From Muricea muricata (Eukaryota > Cnidaria > Anthozoa > Malacalcyonacea > Plexauridae): a stretch of 64,000 bases of DNA. Below the pieces are notes generated by a model. It had not been told where the DNA came from. It worked only from the letters and a program-made list of their open reading frames with translations, and made no database searches. The translations under genes and the position numbers were made by a program. The stretch lies in NCBI GenBank assembly GCA_963855995.1, contig OY979723.1, positions 2,485,001-2,549,000 of the forward strand. Reading direction: 5' to 3'. This document shows, in pieces, positions 11,461-22,798 of this stretch; position 1 is the stretch's first letter, and each line of letters begins with the position of its first letter.

Positions 11461-12158
11461 ATCTCCGATTTGGTCGCAGTCGTAATGAATTATCCGGGAA
11501 TATTGCTTTGTATTATCTTTTTGTTAAGAGGAGATTATGCCTTGTTAGTCAAGTGGGCGTTCTATCTTGATTTTGTCACCATATTTTATGCATACTCTTT
11601 CTTATTGCTTCTCGTGATGAGCATTGACCAATATCTAGGAGCGTATTATCCGATTTTCCATCGCACATCAGTAACCAGACGTAGACTGTTAACTTTTCTT
11701 GCAATGTTACTCATTTCCTACACTACCTTGCACGTGTTCTCTACAAGCGACATGATCATTTCCAGGATATCTGTTGTAGTAATTTTTGCTGTCGTTGTAT
11801 TCCTCCCATTGGTCTACCTCAACTTCAAACTATTCAAAATTACCAGAGAAGTGCGTCGAAGAAAAGCAGCATTACCCGAAAAAAGAACGACGATAAATTT
11901 GAAAAACATTTCTAGTTTTTACTGGTTGTTGCCTTTGTTTTTGTATCATCCTCTTCAGCGAGCGCATACTTTGTTTTTAAGTTTATGTCCGAAAATAAAC
12001 AGTCTTCGAACGTAAGGTTATCTTTAATCTGGCCAACAACCATTTGGAACAGTAATTGCACATTTAACAGTTTAATCTTTTTCTGGAAGAACAAAGTTTT
12101 ACGCACAGAAGGAATGAAAATACTAAAGACGTTGAAAGATCATCTTGTCGGATCTTAA
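11461..12158 (+). pseudogene. Subfamily B GPCR pseudogene, 5' truncated
   Basis: Homology to the gene at 13263-14117 starts abruptly at CTCCGATTTGGTCGCAGTC, so TM1 and the start of TM2 are missing and unrelated sequence lies upstream. TM3 carries SIDQYLGAYYPIFHR: the E-R-Y motif is D-Q-Y here, a change shared in part with the next gene (E-Q-Y). One base is lost near 11913 (before TM6), and the remainder continues in another frame to the ancestral stop at 12156-12158, with NSLIFFWKNKVLR still readable. No start codon and a frameshift make it non-functional. Confidence 0.85.
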
Positions 12159-13207
12159 TTAAGCATGATGTACCGTGCTAGATTCCTAAAATGATGCAGT
12201 TGCAATCTATATTGAAACAGCGCATTAAAGTTATAGTGCATGACGATAACTGGTAAATATAACAAAAGGGACTCTATTTGAATGTTGGGTGTTTGAAAGT
12301 TCGTTTACGTCTTTACCAACCGCATAAATTAATACAGGAAATAGAGTTGATTTTTGGATATGATATGTTAGAATAACATACAGTGTGTTAATTTAATAGA
12401 TACAACTTTGAAAAGCCTAAATAATACACGATAAACAACCTTGTATAGGAAAGCTTTATTTTAGTTGTGGGAACTGGGCACTTGATCTGTGAGGAATATC
12501 AATTTCTCTTTGAGAATGAATTACACTAGAATTCACTCCATGCAGTTGCTGCCGGATTTTTCACGATTTTCTGATCTTGAACAACAATACTAGGACAGCA
12601 CTAAAGCAGTAAACGATTTTGTTGTTGGCAAACGCTTTCTTTTAAACAGTCTGCTTCGTAATATTGGATATGTTAATAATTTTTTTTGTAGATTCTGGTT
12701 AATACATGTTTAAACTTAGATTAAAATTTGCAGCTACATAGTATAGTTATATGTAATTAATATTTCTTTAAATGATTTTTTATACTTAAATCTCAGTTAA
12801 TATACGTATACAAAAGTATATAAAAAAGTAGACGATTTTGAAATGACTAGAACACTATAAATTTATAAAATTACGCGTTCTATGATGTTGGGAGAAAAGC
12901 AGCTGTTGAAGTTAAAGCCAGACGAAAGCCGCGAGTTACAAATATAGATCTCCGTTTTATCAAAAATGTTTGACAGCTTCAAAGTAAACTTTAATTTTCA
13001 ATATTAAAAAACTCATAAACTGAAAAGTACGACAAACTTGGGCAAGTGAAGGCTCTTGACCAGTTTGAAGATTGTAGTTTACACAAGAAGGACAAGCGGG
13101 AGAAGGACCTACGGTTGAAACGTCAAGCATGTAGTACGTGGTTCAATATTTTTAGTTATAATTCGCAACACGTATATTATTTATATTTCAACGTTTCAAT
13201 AAACTTT
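12159..13207. other. Intergenic spacer of the B array
   Basis: No gene. Its end carries the conserved upstream block found before several B genes (CTCTTGACCAGTTTGAAGAT... near 13050, and AATTCGCAACACGTATATTA near 13160). Confidence 0.5.
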
Positions 13208-13226
13208 AACAGCTGCACATTGCTTT
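13208..13226 (+). promoter_or_regulatory. Conserved upstream 19-mer
   Basis: AACAGCTGCACATTGCTTT, 36 bases before the ATG at 13263. Identical to the copy at 18899-18917. Confidence 0.6.
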
Positions 13227-13262
13227 CGACACTAACGTCTTTGGTTGACTTTCTATTCCAAA

Positions 13263-14117
13263 ATGCAGCTAAACTTTTACACCCAGTTAATATTCTTGTT
13301 CGTCGTAAACCTAATCTTTACATTCACTGGGATCGTTTCAAACACATTGGTGATAGTCAGTTTTTGGAAATCGTCACAACTTCGAAAGAAATCATATCAT
13401 TTCATGGTCATGGTGTTGTCGTGCTCCGATTTGGTCGCAGTCGTAACGAATCATCCAGGAACATTGCTTTGTATTATCTTTTGGTTAAGAGGGGATTATG
13501 ATTTGTTACTCAAGTGGGCGTTTTATATGGATTTTGTTACCATATTTTATGCGTATTCTTTCTTATTGCTTTTCGTGATGAGCATTGAACAATATCTGGG
13601 AGCGTATTATCCGATTTTTCATCGCACATCAGTAACGAGACGTAGACTACTAACTCTCCTTGCAATATTACTCATTTTCTTCACTGCGTTGCACGTGATC
13701 GCCACAAACGACATGATAATCGCCAGCACACTAGATTTAACAATTTTTATTGTTACTGTATTCCTCCCACTGGTGTACCTCAACTTCAAACTATTCAAAA
13801 TTTCCAGGGAAGTGCGTCAAAGAAAAGTAGCATCACCCGAAACAAGAACGACGATAAATTTGAAAAGTATTTCTACTTGTTTATTGGTTGTTGGCCTTGT
13901 TGTACTATCGTCCACCTCCGCAAGTGCAGACCTCGTTTTTGATATTATCGCCGAAAATAAACAGCCTTCAAGCGTAAGGTTATCTTTCATCTGGTCAATA
14001 ACTATTTGGAACACGAATTGCACTCTCAACAGTTTGATCTTTTTCTGGAAAAACAAAGTGTTACGTACAGAAGGAATAAAGATACTAAAGACGTTAAAAG
14101 ATCGTCTAGTTTCTTAA
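13263..14117 (+). CDS. Class A GPCR, subfamily B, intact, with E-Q-Y in place of E-R-Y
   Basis: A 284-residue receptor starting MQLNFYTQLIF. I chose this ATG because its length and position match the MDLT... starts of the other family members; upstream in-frame codons begin with TTG only. Asn27, Asp56, the basic SVTRRRLL loop, the Pro-containing TM5 and C-terminal NSLIFFWKNKVLRTEG are present. The notable change is in TM3: SIEQYLGAYY, so the DRY-type arginine is glutamine (codon CAA). In class A receptors this arginine supports coupling to G proteins, so coupling may be altered or biased. The frame is otherwise clean, which argues against simple decay. A long TTA microsatellite starts just after the stop. 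Confidence 0.9.
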   Translation: MQLNFYTQLIFLFVVNLIFTFTGIVSNTLVIVSFWKSSQLRKKSYHFMVMVLSCSDLVAVVTNHPGTLLCIIFWLRGDYDLLLKWAFYMDFVTIFYAYSFLLLFVMSIEQYLGAYYPIFHRTSVTRRRLLTLLAILLIFFTALHVIATNDMIIASTLDLTIFIVTVFLPLVYLNFKLFKISREVRQRKVASPETRTTINLKSISTCLLVVGLVVLSSTSASADLVFDIIAENKQPSSVRLSFIWSITIWNTNCTLNSLIFFWKNKVLRTEGIKILKTLKDRLVS

Positions 14118-14132
14118 ACTGATGCAGTTACA

Positions 14133-14134
<2 letters not shown>

Positions 14135-14200
<66 letters not shown>
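14135..14200. repeat. (TTA)n microsatellite
   Basis: About 22 uninterrupted TTA units just after the stop codon of the receptor ending at 14117. Such a tract in the 3' flank is likely to vary in length between individuals. Confidence 0.95.
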
Positions 14201-14201
<1 letters not shown>

Positions 14202-15541
14202 CATGATATTTAGCCAGGATACCAACATCACCGAAGTGTTTTTCAGTTGGGTCCTGCATATATTTATATTGAAATAACGCATTAAAGCTATATTACATGA
14301 CGATAACTAGGAAATATAACGAGAGGTACGCTAGCGTGATCTTGAGTGGTTTAAAGTTCGTGTCGTTTTTATCAACAGTTTAAATTAGTTTAGGAACATG
14401 AAGTTGATTTTTTAATACTATACTTTATAGAATAAACCAGTATAGTATGTAATTAATTTAATAGTTACAACTTTGAAAAACCTAAAAAATGCACTATAGA
14501 CAACCTTGTACAAGAAAGCTTTTATTTTAGTTGTAGTAACAGAAAAAAACTGCGTACTTGATCAATGAAGAGTATCAATTCGTTTTTGAGAATCAAATTA
14601 TACTCGAATTCACGCTGTTTACTTCCAAATTTTTCATGACATTCTGATTTTGAACAACAATACTACAACAGCACTAAAACAGTAAGCCGTTTTGTTGGCA
14701 AACATTTTCTCTTCAACAGACTGCTTCGTAATATTAGATGGGTTAATATTTTTTTGTACATTCTTGTTAATATTTGTCTAAACTTAGATTAAAATTTCTA
14801 GGTATATAACATTATGATATTAATGTCTCTTTGAATAACTTTTTTATACTTAATATTTTAAATGCATGGGCTGTGTAAAATAGTAGACGAGTTTGAAATG
14901 GCTAGAAAACTATAAATTTTTCAAAATTACGCCTTTTTAATCGCAACCATTTTCTGTTAGCACAGCCTGGGTTATGATGTTACATGGGTTAATAATTTTT
15001 TTTGGTTTCTGTTGATATTGGTCTAAACATACATACATGACTATTAAATTAAAATTTCTGTCTAAGTATAATATTGCTGTATGTGATTACTATACCTTAA
15101 ATCAATATTTACCGAATATGTTAATATATGTTTTAATTTGGTCCTCCTAAATATTTTTTTAATGTACAAAAGCTGTATCTTACATTATATATAACAGTTC
15201 GGTGTTAATGATGTCGAATATGATTGGCTGTTGAAGTTTTTTAAAGCAAGCACGATATGAATTGGAAATAAATCCTTGTTATAAGTCTAAAAATATTTGA
15301 CTGCTCAAAACTTTGTAAAAAATTTCAATTTTCCTTATTAAAAAACTCATTAATCTGAAAAAACACAACAAAAACTTCGGCAAGTGAAGGCTCTTGATCA
15401 GTTTGGAGATTGTGGTTTCCACAAGAAGGACAAGCGGAGAAAGAAACTACGGTTGAAACGTCAAGCATGTAGTGGTTCAATATTTTTAGTTATAATTCGC
15501 AACGCGTATATTATTCGTATTTCAGCGTCTCAATAAACTTT
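14201..15541. other. Intergenic spacer of the B array
   Basis: No gene. Much of it is a diverged copy of the 12159-13207 spacer, including CTTGATCAGTTTGGAGATTG near 15390 and the AATTCGCAACGCGTATATTA block. Confidence 0.5.
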
Positions 15542-15560
15542 AATAGCAGCATATTGCTTT
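15542..15560 (+). promoter_or_regulatory. Upstream 19-mer, shortened spacing
   Basis: AATAGCAGCATATTGCTTT. The spacing to the ATG at 15572 is only 11 bases because about 25 bases present in the 13208 and 18899 contexts are missing. Confidence 0.45.
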
Positions 15561-15571
15561 CCATTCCAAAA

Positions 15572-16349
15572 ATGCAACTAAAATTTTACATCCAGTTAAT
15601 ATTCTTGTGCCTCGTGAACGTAATCTTCACATTCACTGGGATCGTTTCAAATACATTGGTGATAGCCAGTTTTTGGAAATCGTCAAAACTTCGAAAGAAA
15701 TTATGTCATTTCATGATCATGTTGTTGTCGTTTTTCGATTTGGTCTCTGTTGTAATGAATCATTCAACAACATTGTTTTACCTTATCTCTTGGTTAAGGG
15801 AGGATTATGATTTGCTAGTCAATTCGGCACTGTACGTGGATTTTATTACCATATTTTATGTATATTCTTTCTTCGCACTTCTAGTGATGAGCTTCGAAAG
15901 ATATATGGGAGCGTATTATCCGATTTTTCATCACACATCAGTAACCAGACGTAGACTGCTAACTCTTCTTGCAATATTACTCAACAAACGACGTGATCAT
16001 TTCGTGATATTAGTTTTTATTGTCGTTTCATCTCCCCCACTGCTGTGCATGAACTTTAAACTGTTCAAAATTTCCCCATATTTCCGCTGCACAAAAACAT
16101 CGCCCGGAGAAAGAACGACACTGATTTTAAAAGTATTTCTACTTGTTTATTGGTTGTGTACGTAGTTTTTCACATTATGTCTGAAAATAAACAGGCTTCC
16201 AACGTAAGGTTATCTTATATGTGGGCAAAAACAACTTGGAACATGAATTGCACATTTGACAGTTTTATCTTTTTCTGGAAGAACAAAGTTTTCGCAAAGA
16301 AGCAATGAGAATACTAAAGACGTTTAAAGAATGTCTTGTCGGATCTTAA
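15572..16349 (+). pseudogene. Subfamily B GPCR pseudogene with internal deletions
   Basis: Starts at MQLKFYIQLIF; TM1 to TM3 are intact, including SFERYMGAYYPIFHH. An in-frame deletion removes most of TM4 (LLNKRRDHF follows directly). A second deletion removes most of TM6 and shifts the frame, giving a stop at 16163-16165. The rest (SENKQASNVRLSYMW, then an N-S to D-S change in TM7: CTFDSFIFFW) continues out of frame with one more lost base near 16291, to the ancestral stop at 16347-16349. A receptor without TM4 and TM6 cannot fold normally. Confidence 0.85.
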
Positions 16350-16843
16350 TAAAGCATAATGTACCGTGCTAGATTCATGAGCTGACGCAGTTATGATTTA
16401 TGACGCATATCTATGACGCAGTTATAAACAATGACGCAGTAAAGTTACAGTGCATGACGATAACTATTTAATATAGCGAGAGGGGCGCTAATCTTGAAAG
16501 TCTGTTGAAAGTGTTTGAAAGTTCGTTTCGTTATTATTAACAGTTTATATTAATACAGGAACATGAAATTGATTTTTTAATATTATACGTTAGAATAAAC
16601 TTACAGTATGTTAATTTAATAGGTATAGCTACAACTTTCACAGAAAAGCTGTATTAGTTGTTATAACAGAAAAAACTGCACACCTGGTCAACGAAGAGTA
16701 TGAATTGGTTTTTGAAAATGGATTATGCTAGAATACAGGCAAATTTTGCTTACAGATTTTTCACTATATTTTTATCTTGAACAGTAATAGCAGAACAGTA
16801 CTAAAACAGTACGCGAAAAATTAAGCAATCATTGACTGTCGAG

Positions 16844-16951
16844 TAGGACATGAGGAACTATGTGGAAGGGAGAGGTTTGTGTTATCTTCCGTGAGCCGAA
16901 GGCTTAGAAAGATAACACAAACCGAGGCCTTAGTAATTTCTCATATCCTGC
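16844..16951. repeat. Foldback element, about 108 bp
   Basis: Inner arms GGTTTGTGTTATCTT (16874-16888) and its exact complement (16919-16933); the outer arms extend with mismatches to AGGACATGAG and CTCATATCCT. Non-coding. Confidence 0.75.
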
Positions 16952-17128
16952 AAAAACCGAATTGAATAATTGTTTTATTATTTATTTGTACTTAGATCGG
17001 ACTCAGAGTAAACGCTTGCTTTGTAAACAAGACGCAAGCTACTTAAAGAACTGTTATATTTTACCCTATTTGGCATAAGCAGCATAAATTAGTGTGACGT
17101 CATAAGGTCGTATAATTTTTTCAATATA

Positions 17129-17589
17129 CAGGGTGTCCCAAAAAAAACGGAACCCGAATAAATCAATTATGTATGCACTTAAAACGAAACCCGCATAAAT
17201 TAATGTTGTATGCAATATGATTCCCAAATTGACAGCACTGAACTGAATCTTAAATTCCACACAGTTGTTCAGAAAACACAAAAATGAAAGACAGGAAAGA
17301 AATGCCATTTTTTTCCAGCTATAATGTTGTAATAAGATTCCCAAGGTTGAAATAAGCCTGTGTAAAAATACACAATACTGATTTTAAACAATTGCATTTA
17401 GAATCAATGTAAGACATTACTTTTAACTTGTTTAGCTTTGACATATGCTGCACAAAACTATGAAATCCCAGAGGTACAGAAATGTCAAGTCATTACACTA
17501 CTGTGAATAATAATTACATTATTGCGAATAATATTTTTAACGACTGCATAATTAATTTATGCGGGTTCCGTTTATTTTGGGACACCCTG
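17129..17589. mobile_element. Mariner-type MITE, 461 bp
   Basis: Terminal inverted repeats CAGGGTGTCCCAAAA and TTTTGGGACACCCTG, with matching inner parts (CGGAACCCG and CGGGTTCCG), flanked by TA on both sides as expected for Tc1/mariner target duplication. The interior has no transposase, so it depends on a partner elsewhere. An inner repeat of AACCCGCATAAATTAATGT lies near 17190. Confidence 0.85.
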
Positions 17590-17944
17590 TATACGAACAA
17601 ATTACGTCATAATGTCGTGTATGTGTGTTTCAATATTCTATTGTGATGCCAAAACGCCAAATTTGGGCAACTACCGAACGGATGATCCACCGCACTTAAC
17701 CAATCAAAATATTATTTTAAATAAACAATTTCTCTTAGACAAACTGCTTCGTAATATTGGATGGGTTATTATTTTTTTAAATTTATTTTTGAGTCGGTTT
17801 TCTTTGATGTACCGCGGGTTGTATATAGGTTATTTACTTTGAATAAATAATTAGATCAAAGTTGTGGAAAATCTCGACGAATCTCGACTTGAATTGCTTA
17901 AAGTCAAAACACTCTGTTACAAAACCTCTTCAAAAATAAATTAA

Positions 17945-18054
17945 GTTAGTTAAATACCTCGAAAGTCGGGAAGTCATATACAGCCCTCGGACGCTGCGCG
18001 TCCTCGGGGGTTGTATATGACATACATCCCTCCTTCTCGGTATTTAACTCTAAC
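17945..18054. repeat. Foldback element, about 110 bp
   Basis: Arms GTTAGTTAAATACC and GGTATTTAACTCTAAC at the ends, AGTCATATACAGCCCTCGGACGC and GCGTCCTCGGGGGTTGTATATGAC inside, meeting at GACGCTGCGCGTC. The design is similar to the element at 3496-3640, but the sequence is different. Confidence 0.75.
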
Positions 18055-18898
18055 TTCTACATTCTGTTAATATTTGTTAAAACTTAGGTTAAAATCTCCA
18101 GCTGCGTAATATATGTAATTAATATCTCCTGAAATAACATTTTTATACTTAGTTAAATACATGGGATGTACAAAGGCTATAAATTTGTCAAAATTACGCC
18201 ATTTTGGTCGCGTCCATTTTCTGTTAACACAGACTAGTCATGATGCATGTTCCATGCATTAATATTTTTTTCCCGTTCTGTTAATATTTGTCTAAACATA
18301 CATGACTCAGATTAAAATTTCTAAGTGTACAATATTGGTATAGGTAATTACTATATCGTCAATAAATATTTTATCTAATATTTCAACCTATATTTTAATA
18401 CGGTCCTCGTATGAATAATCTTTCAATGTATAAAAGCTAACTTAAATTATATAATTTTATAACAGTTCGATGTTGATGATATCGAATATATTCCCAACGC
18501 AAAGGAATATTAAGTGGATGTCGACGTTTCAGTCGCTTCAATCCAACCTCCAAACTCGGCTAAGACCCACGCCTTCCACTGTGTTCCAACAAAAATCGGC
18601 TGTTGAAGATTATTAAAGCAAGCACGATATGAATTAGAAATAGATCCTCGTTTAGTCCAAAAATATATGACAGCTTCTGAGTAAACTTTAATTTTCCATA
18701 TTAAAAAACTCATTAATATGAAATGTGCAACAAAAACGTCGGCAATGGAAAGCCTTTGATCAGTTTGAAGATTGTTGTTTTCACATGAAGGATCAGCGAA
18801 GAAAGAACCGGTTGAAGTGGGAATTGTATGACTGTTGAATATTTTTAGATATAATTTTCAACGCGTATTATTTATATTTTAGCGTTTCAATAAACCTT

Positions 18899-18917
18899 AA
18901 CAGCTGCACATTGCTTT
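18899..18917 (+). promoter_or_regulatory. Conserved upstream 19-mer
   Basis: AACAGCTGCACATTGCTTT, 36 bases before the ATG at 18954. Same spacing as in the gene at 13263. Confidence 0.6.
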
Positions 18918-18953
18918 CGACACTAACGTCTTTGGTTGACTTTCTATTGCAAA

Positions 18954-19808
18954 ATGCAGCTAAACTTTTACATCCAGTTAATATTCTTGTGCATTGTGAA
19001 CATAATCTTTGCTTTCTCTGGGGTCATTTCAAACACATTGGTGATAGCCAGCTTTTGGAAATCGTCACAACTTCGAAAGAAATTATGTCACTTCACGATC
19101 ATGGTGTTGTCGTGTTTCGATTTGGTCGTAGTCGTAACGAGTCATCCAGCAACATTGTTTTACCTTATCTCTTGGTTAAGAGAGGATTATGATTTGCTAG
19201 TTAATTCGGCACTGTATCTGGATTACATCACCGTTTTTTATTCATATTCTTTCTTTGCACTTCTCGTGATGAGCTTCGAAAAATATCTGGGAGCGTATTA
19301 TCCGGTTTTTCATCGCACATCAGTAACCAGACGTAGACTGCTAGCTCTCCTTGCAATAATTCTCATTATCTACAATACCTTGTACGTGATCTCTACAAAC
19401 GACATGATTATTCCCAGAAATATCGTTAGAATAATTTTTATTTTCGCGTCATCGCCCCCATTGCTCTACCTCAACTTTAAACTGTTCAAAATTTCCAGGG
19501 ATTTGCGCCGCACAAAAATATCTCCCGAAAGAAGAACGACGGTAAATTTGAAAAGTATTTCTGCTTGTTTATTGGTTGTTGCCTGTCTTGTGGTATTGTC
19601 CATTTCAGTCGTCGCATTCATTGTTTTCGACATTATCTCTGAAGATAAACTGGCCTCCAGTGTAAAGTTATCTTACGTCTGGGCAACGACTACTTGGAAC
19701 ATGAATTGCACATTTAACAGTTTGATCTTTTTCTGGAAGAACAAAGTTTTACGCACAGAAGGAATGAAGATACTAAAGGCTTTGAAAGATCGTCTTTTCG
19801 GATCTTAA
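18954..19808 (+). CDS. Class A GPCR, subfamily B, intact, with E-K-Y in place of E-R-Y
   Basis: A 284-residue receptor from MQLNFYIQLIF; the ATG is chosen by alignment with the family, as the frame upstream holds only a TTG. TM1 Asn27 (GVISNTLVI), TM2 Asp56 (SCFDLVVVV), TM5 SSPPLLYLNFKLF and TM7 NSLIFFW are typical. TM3 reads SFEKYLGAYYPVFHR, so the DRY arginine is lysine, a conservative but rare change at this position. The frame is clean. Its 3' flank is a diverged copy of the flank of the 48534 gene, showing that the two units share ancestry. Confidence 0.9.
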   Translation: MQLNFYIQLIFLCIVNIIFAFSGVISNTLVIASFWKSSQLRKKLCHFTIMVLSCFDLVVVVTSHPATLFYLISWLREDYDLLVNSALYLDYITVFYSYSFFALLVMSFEKYLGAYYPVFHRTSVTRRRLLALLAIILIIYNTLYVISTNDMIIPRNIVRIIFIFASSPPLLYLNFKLFKISRDLRRTKISPERRTTVNLKSISACLLVVACLVVLSISVVAFIVFDIISEDKLASSVKLSYVWATTTWNMNCTFNSLIFFWKNKVLRTEGMKILKALKDRLFGS

Positions 19809-20463
19809 TGGAGGATATGATGTACTGTACTAGGTTCATAAACTCATGTAGTTACAATTTATTTTAGAATCTTGATTGAGCATATGATGTACTTCACTAG
19901 ATTCATAGACTGATGCAGTTACAATTTATATTAAAACAACGCAATAAGGTAATATTGTGCATGCAATAGCTAGTAAATATAACGAAATGGTCGCTAGGTT
20001 GATATTGAGTGGTTCAAAGGTTTTGTATTAACAGAACATTTTAAATTAACAGGGTTTCATAATTCATAGCTATAAGTTGTAGGAGACGCGTCGATGCGTT
20101 AAAGTAATAAAATTTTTTTCTCTTTAGATTAATACAGGAAAATGAAATTGATTTTCAAATATTATACGTAAACACACCGATAGATGTTAATGTCGTTTGA
20201 TAGACGCAACTTTCTAAGACCTAAATAATGCATTTAGATATCGTAAAGTTATAGCGTCAACTATTTAAGTAATTGCTATTTGGCCTGCTCTAATTATTGG
20301 GTGGTATAATTTGCATGTTCTTTAAGAACTCTAAGATAAGTATATGCATGTGGTCCGTTTTTAAAAAAAACAATTTAAACGTAGTATAAAATGGATAATA
20401 CAGCTGCGTATATTTCAGCAAAACACAAAGAAAATGGCAGTGTACGAGTCTTTATCCCCTATA

Positions 20464-21190
20464 CTGGGTGTATCAAAAAAGTGACAAATCTGAAATTGCT
20501 CTCTGTTTCGCGAAGCACCTCAATGTACGATGTTTTGTATTGAAATAGATTGTTTTGGTACTTATAATCTAGAATAAACCGGAAAAATGAGAAATTTAAA
20601 ACTTCAATACCCTGGGGGTTCTGTCTTTTACGGCAATTTAAATATGCCTTGCGCACAAAACTTAAATGCTTAAAAGTATAATTTTGACTAGGTAGATGGA
20701 AAATTTGTCGAGTGTTGTATTGCTGTACAAAATTTCAGAAAATTTCTCGAGTCTAAGCCGTTCAAAACGTCGCGCGAACTTCCATATTTTTAGCAAAATT
20801 AGCTTTCTCAAGGGACATTGAATTAAAATTAGAACATTTCCTCAGAAAAACGATTCTTATTGAGGAAAATATACGTTGGCACGACGTTTTGAATGGCTTA
20901 AACTCAATCAAATTTCTTGAAATTTTGAACAGCAATAAAACACCTAACATATTTTCTACCTACCAACTCAAAATTACTTTTAAGCCTTTAAATTTTGTGC
21001 GCAAGCCATTTTTAATGTGTTTCAAGATACGCACACCCTGGGTTTGAAAGATTTAAATTTCAAAATATTTTCATTTATTCTACACCGTAAGTACCCAAGC
21101 AATGTGTATTAATAAAAAACGTCATACTTCAAACCGCTTCGTGAGTTTGAGAGCCGTTTCAAAATTGTCTACTTTTTTTTATACACCCTG
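20464..21190. mobile_element. Foldback MITE with TA ends, 727 bp
   Basis: Ends CTGGGTGTATCAAAAAA and TTTTTTTATACACCCTG, flanked by TA. The whole element is one long imperfect palindrome: for example ATGCCTTGCGCACAAAACTT near 20645 pairs with the complement near 21000, and AGCCGTTCAAAACGTCG near 20757 pairs with the stretch near 20885. No coding capacity. The related flank at about 49980 lacks it, which gives a natural empty site. Confidence 0.85.
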
Positions 21191-21192
21191 TA

Positions 21193-21376
21193 TAACATCT
21201 GTATTGAAAATTCTTTCGTGAACAAACTGACAAGATGAGTGTAAAGTGGATCGTTTTTTGAAGCCGTTTAAAATACTCGCAATTCGTGCTAGGCCTATAT
21301 CAGATATAAAACCTTCGGTTGGGCCTCGGGTTTTATATCCGATAAAGCACTCCTGCTCGTGTTTTAAATATTACTT
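21193..21376 (-). repeat. Dispersed hairpin repeat, copy 2 (inverted)
   Basis: Matches 5186-5365 in reverse orientation: ATTGAAAATTCTTTCG...GACAAGATG...GATATAAAACC...GGTTTTATATCCGATAAAGCACTCC. The central hairpin is 21297-21345. A closer relative lies at 49978-50140. Confidence 0.7.
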
Positions 21377-22725
21377 AAATGTACCTGAGATTATTATAAG
21401 CTTGAGTTGCCACCACTGTTCAAATGGGAAATATTTCTAATGTTGGGAGTTCAGACTTTGTGTAAAGTGGGGAGTTTAGAATTTTATGTAACTTAACACA
21501 ATCGCCCGCCTTTGGCTAGCTATATTCAATACGAGACTGCACGTATTATGCATGAATATTTCATAAAAGTCAACACTCTCCATTCTATCTATTTTCCGTG
21601 ATAAAAAATATTTTCCTTTCAAAAAAATAGTAGCAACTGCTGGCGTGCTCCCTCAACCTACCGCATATAGCTAAAACGTCATGTTATAGGGCAGGCAAAC
21701 TTGTTTTAATGTTTACGTAGCCTTTTTCTGTGCTTTTCTACCGGCGTATCGATTTTTTCATATGCTATAATTTCAATGCTAAATTATTCTAATACATGTG
21801 TAAATTTCATATTAAATTCGACGCCAAAATCAAATTGCAAGTGATGCATGATTTTGTTGAGCTTATATCTATCTCCTCCGCAGGCGCTCGTTTAGAGAAG
21901 GTTGTCGGCGGGCTGCGCGGGTCTGCTGCAGCGTGAAGTTTGATGTCAAATTCCAAGAAGAAACGCCTGCGGAACAATGATCGATAATCGGGCGATCCTA
22001 AAATATATCTTGAAATATGAGCCATCGAAACTTAAAACCGCTTTTTCCACCAGATATTTTTTGACCTTTTTCCAACAATATTTCGAGCAGAAACGAAGAG
22101 AATCTCGCAAATATTGAGGATTTAACGGGCTAGAGGATTATAGCGGGCACTATTGACTTGTTGAGCACACGCACCTTGACCAGACCAAAAACCTTCTTAC
22201 GTATGATACAATTATGTTATATACATGCAATTTTTACTTTAAACCATTCTATCACAGATTAATCAACAAACGACGGCGAACTTTGATAAGCTTAATGTGT
22301 TCGTTAAGTTGCGTGGATACGATAAGTGTGATGACGTTCTAATCAGATCCTTAATTACACCCGCATGACTTTGGCAAAATAATGAGTTTAATTAATTATT
22401 GCCATGGACTGCGACAACTTAATTTTGAGCAGTTTTAATTGAACACTTTAAATGTGATGAGCCTTGATATAATCTTTCAGTTTCTTTATTATTTTTTTAT
22501 TTTTTATAAATTACTAAACAATGGGAAAATTTTCGAATATTTTCTTGAAGAAGCTCGCTAGATTATTCGGCACAAAAGACCTTGGTGTCTTTTAGTCTTC
22601 CCTTCACTCAACACCAACAAAGAATGTGTTTCTAAGAAACACACCTGAATAAACTATAATTGTTTCCTCATCCAATCCAATCTACTTCTTAACATTATGC
22701 AAATGCTGTTTTACTGTAAGGACCT

Positions 22726-22745
22726 CGACAGCTGGATAATGCTTT
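22726..22745 (+). promoter_or_regulatory. Variant of the upstream motif
   Basis: CGACAGCTGGATAATGCTTT, 53 bases before the ATG at 22799. It keeps CAGCTG and GCTTT but has changes in the middle. The same variant precedes the three broken copies at 24317, 29415 and 34514, with the E-box changed to CCGCTG. Confidence 0.4.
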
Positions 22746-22798
22746 GCATTTGAAGTCGGTACATCCTACAGCTAGTCTATATTGGGCCTCTTTTCAAA

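Larger units (their letters stand above)
16350..18898. other. Repeat-rich spacer
   Basis: No gene. It contains two foldback elements (16844-16951, 17945-18054) and a mariner-type MITE (17129-17589), followed by a diverged copy of the B-gene upstream block (CTTTGATCAGTTTGAAGATT near 18756). Confidence 0.6.
19809..22798. other. Spacer with MITE and shared array repeats
   Basis: No gene. It carries a foldback MITE (20464-21190), a dispersed hairpin repeat (21193-21376), and array-specific blocks at about 21500-22120 that recur near 23800, 28350-28900, 33450-34000, 38580-39120 and 47440-47960. Confidence 0.6.

Noticed and set aside
13245..13262. Six extra codons before the ATG of the 13263 and 18954 genes
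   Set aside because: The extension begins with TTG and has no counterpart in the MDLT-type relatives; the ATG matches family length.
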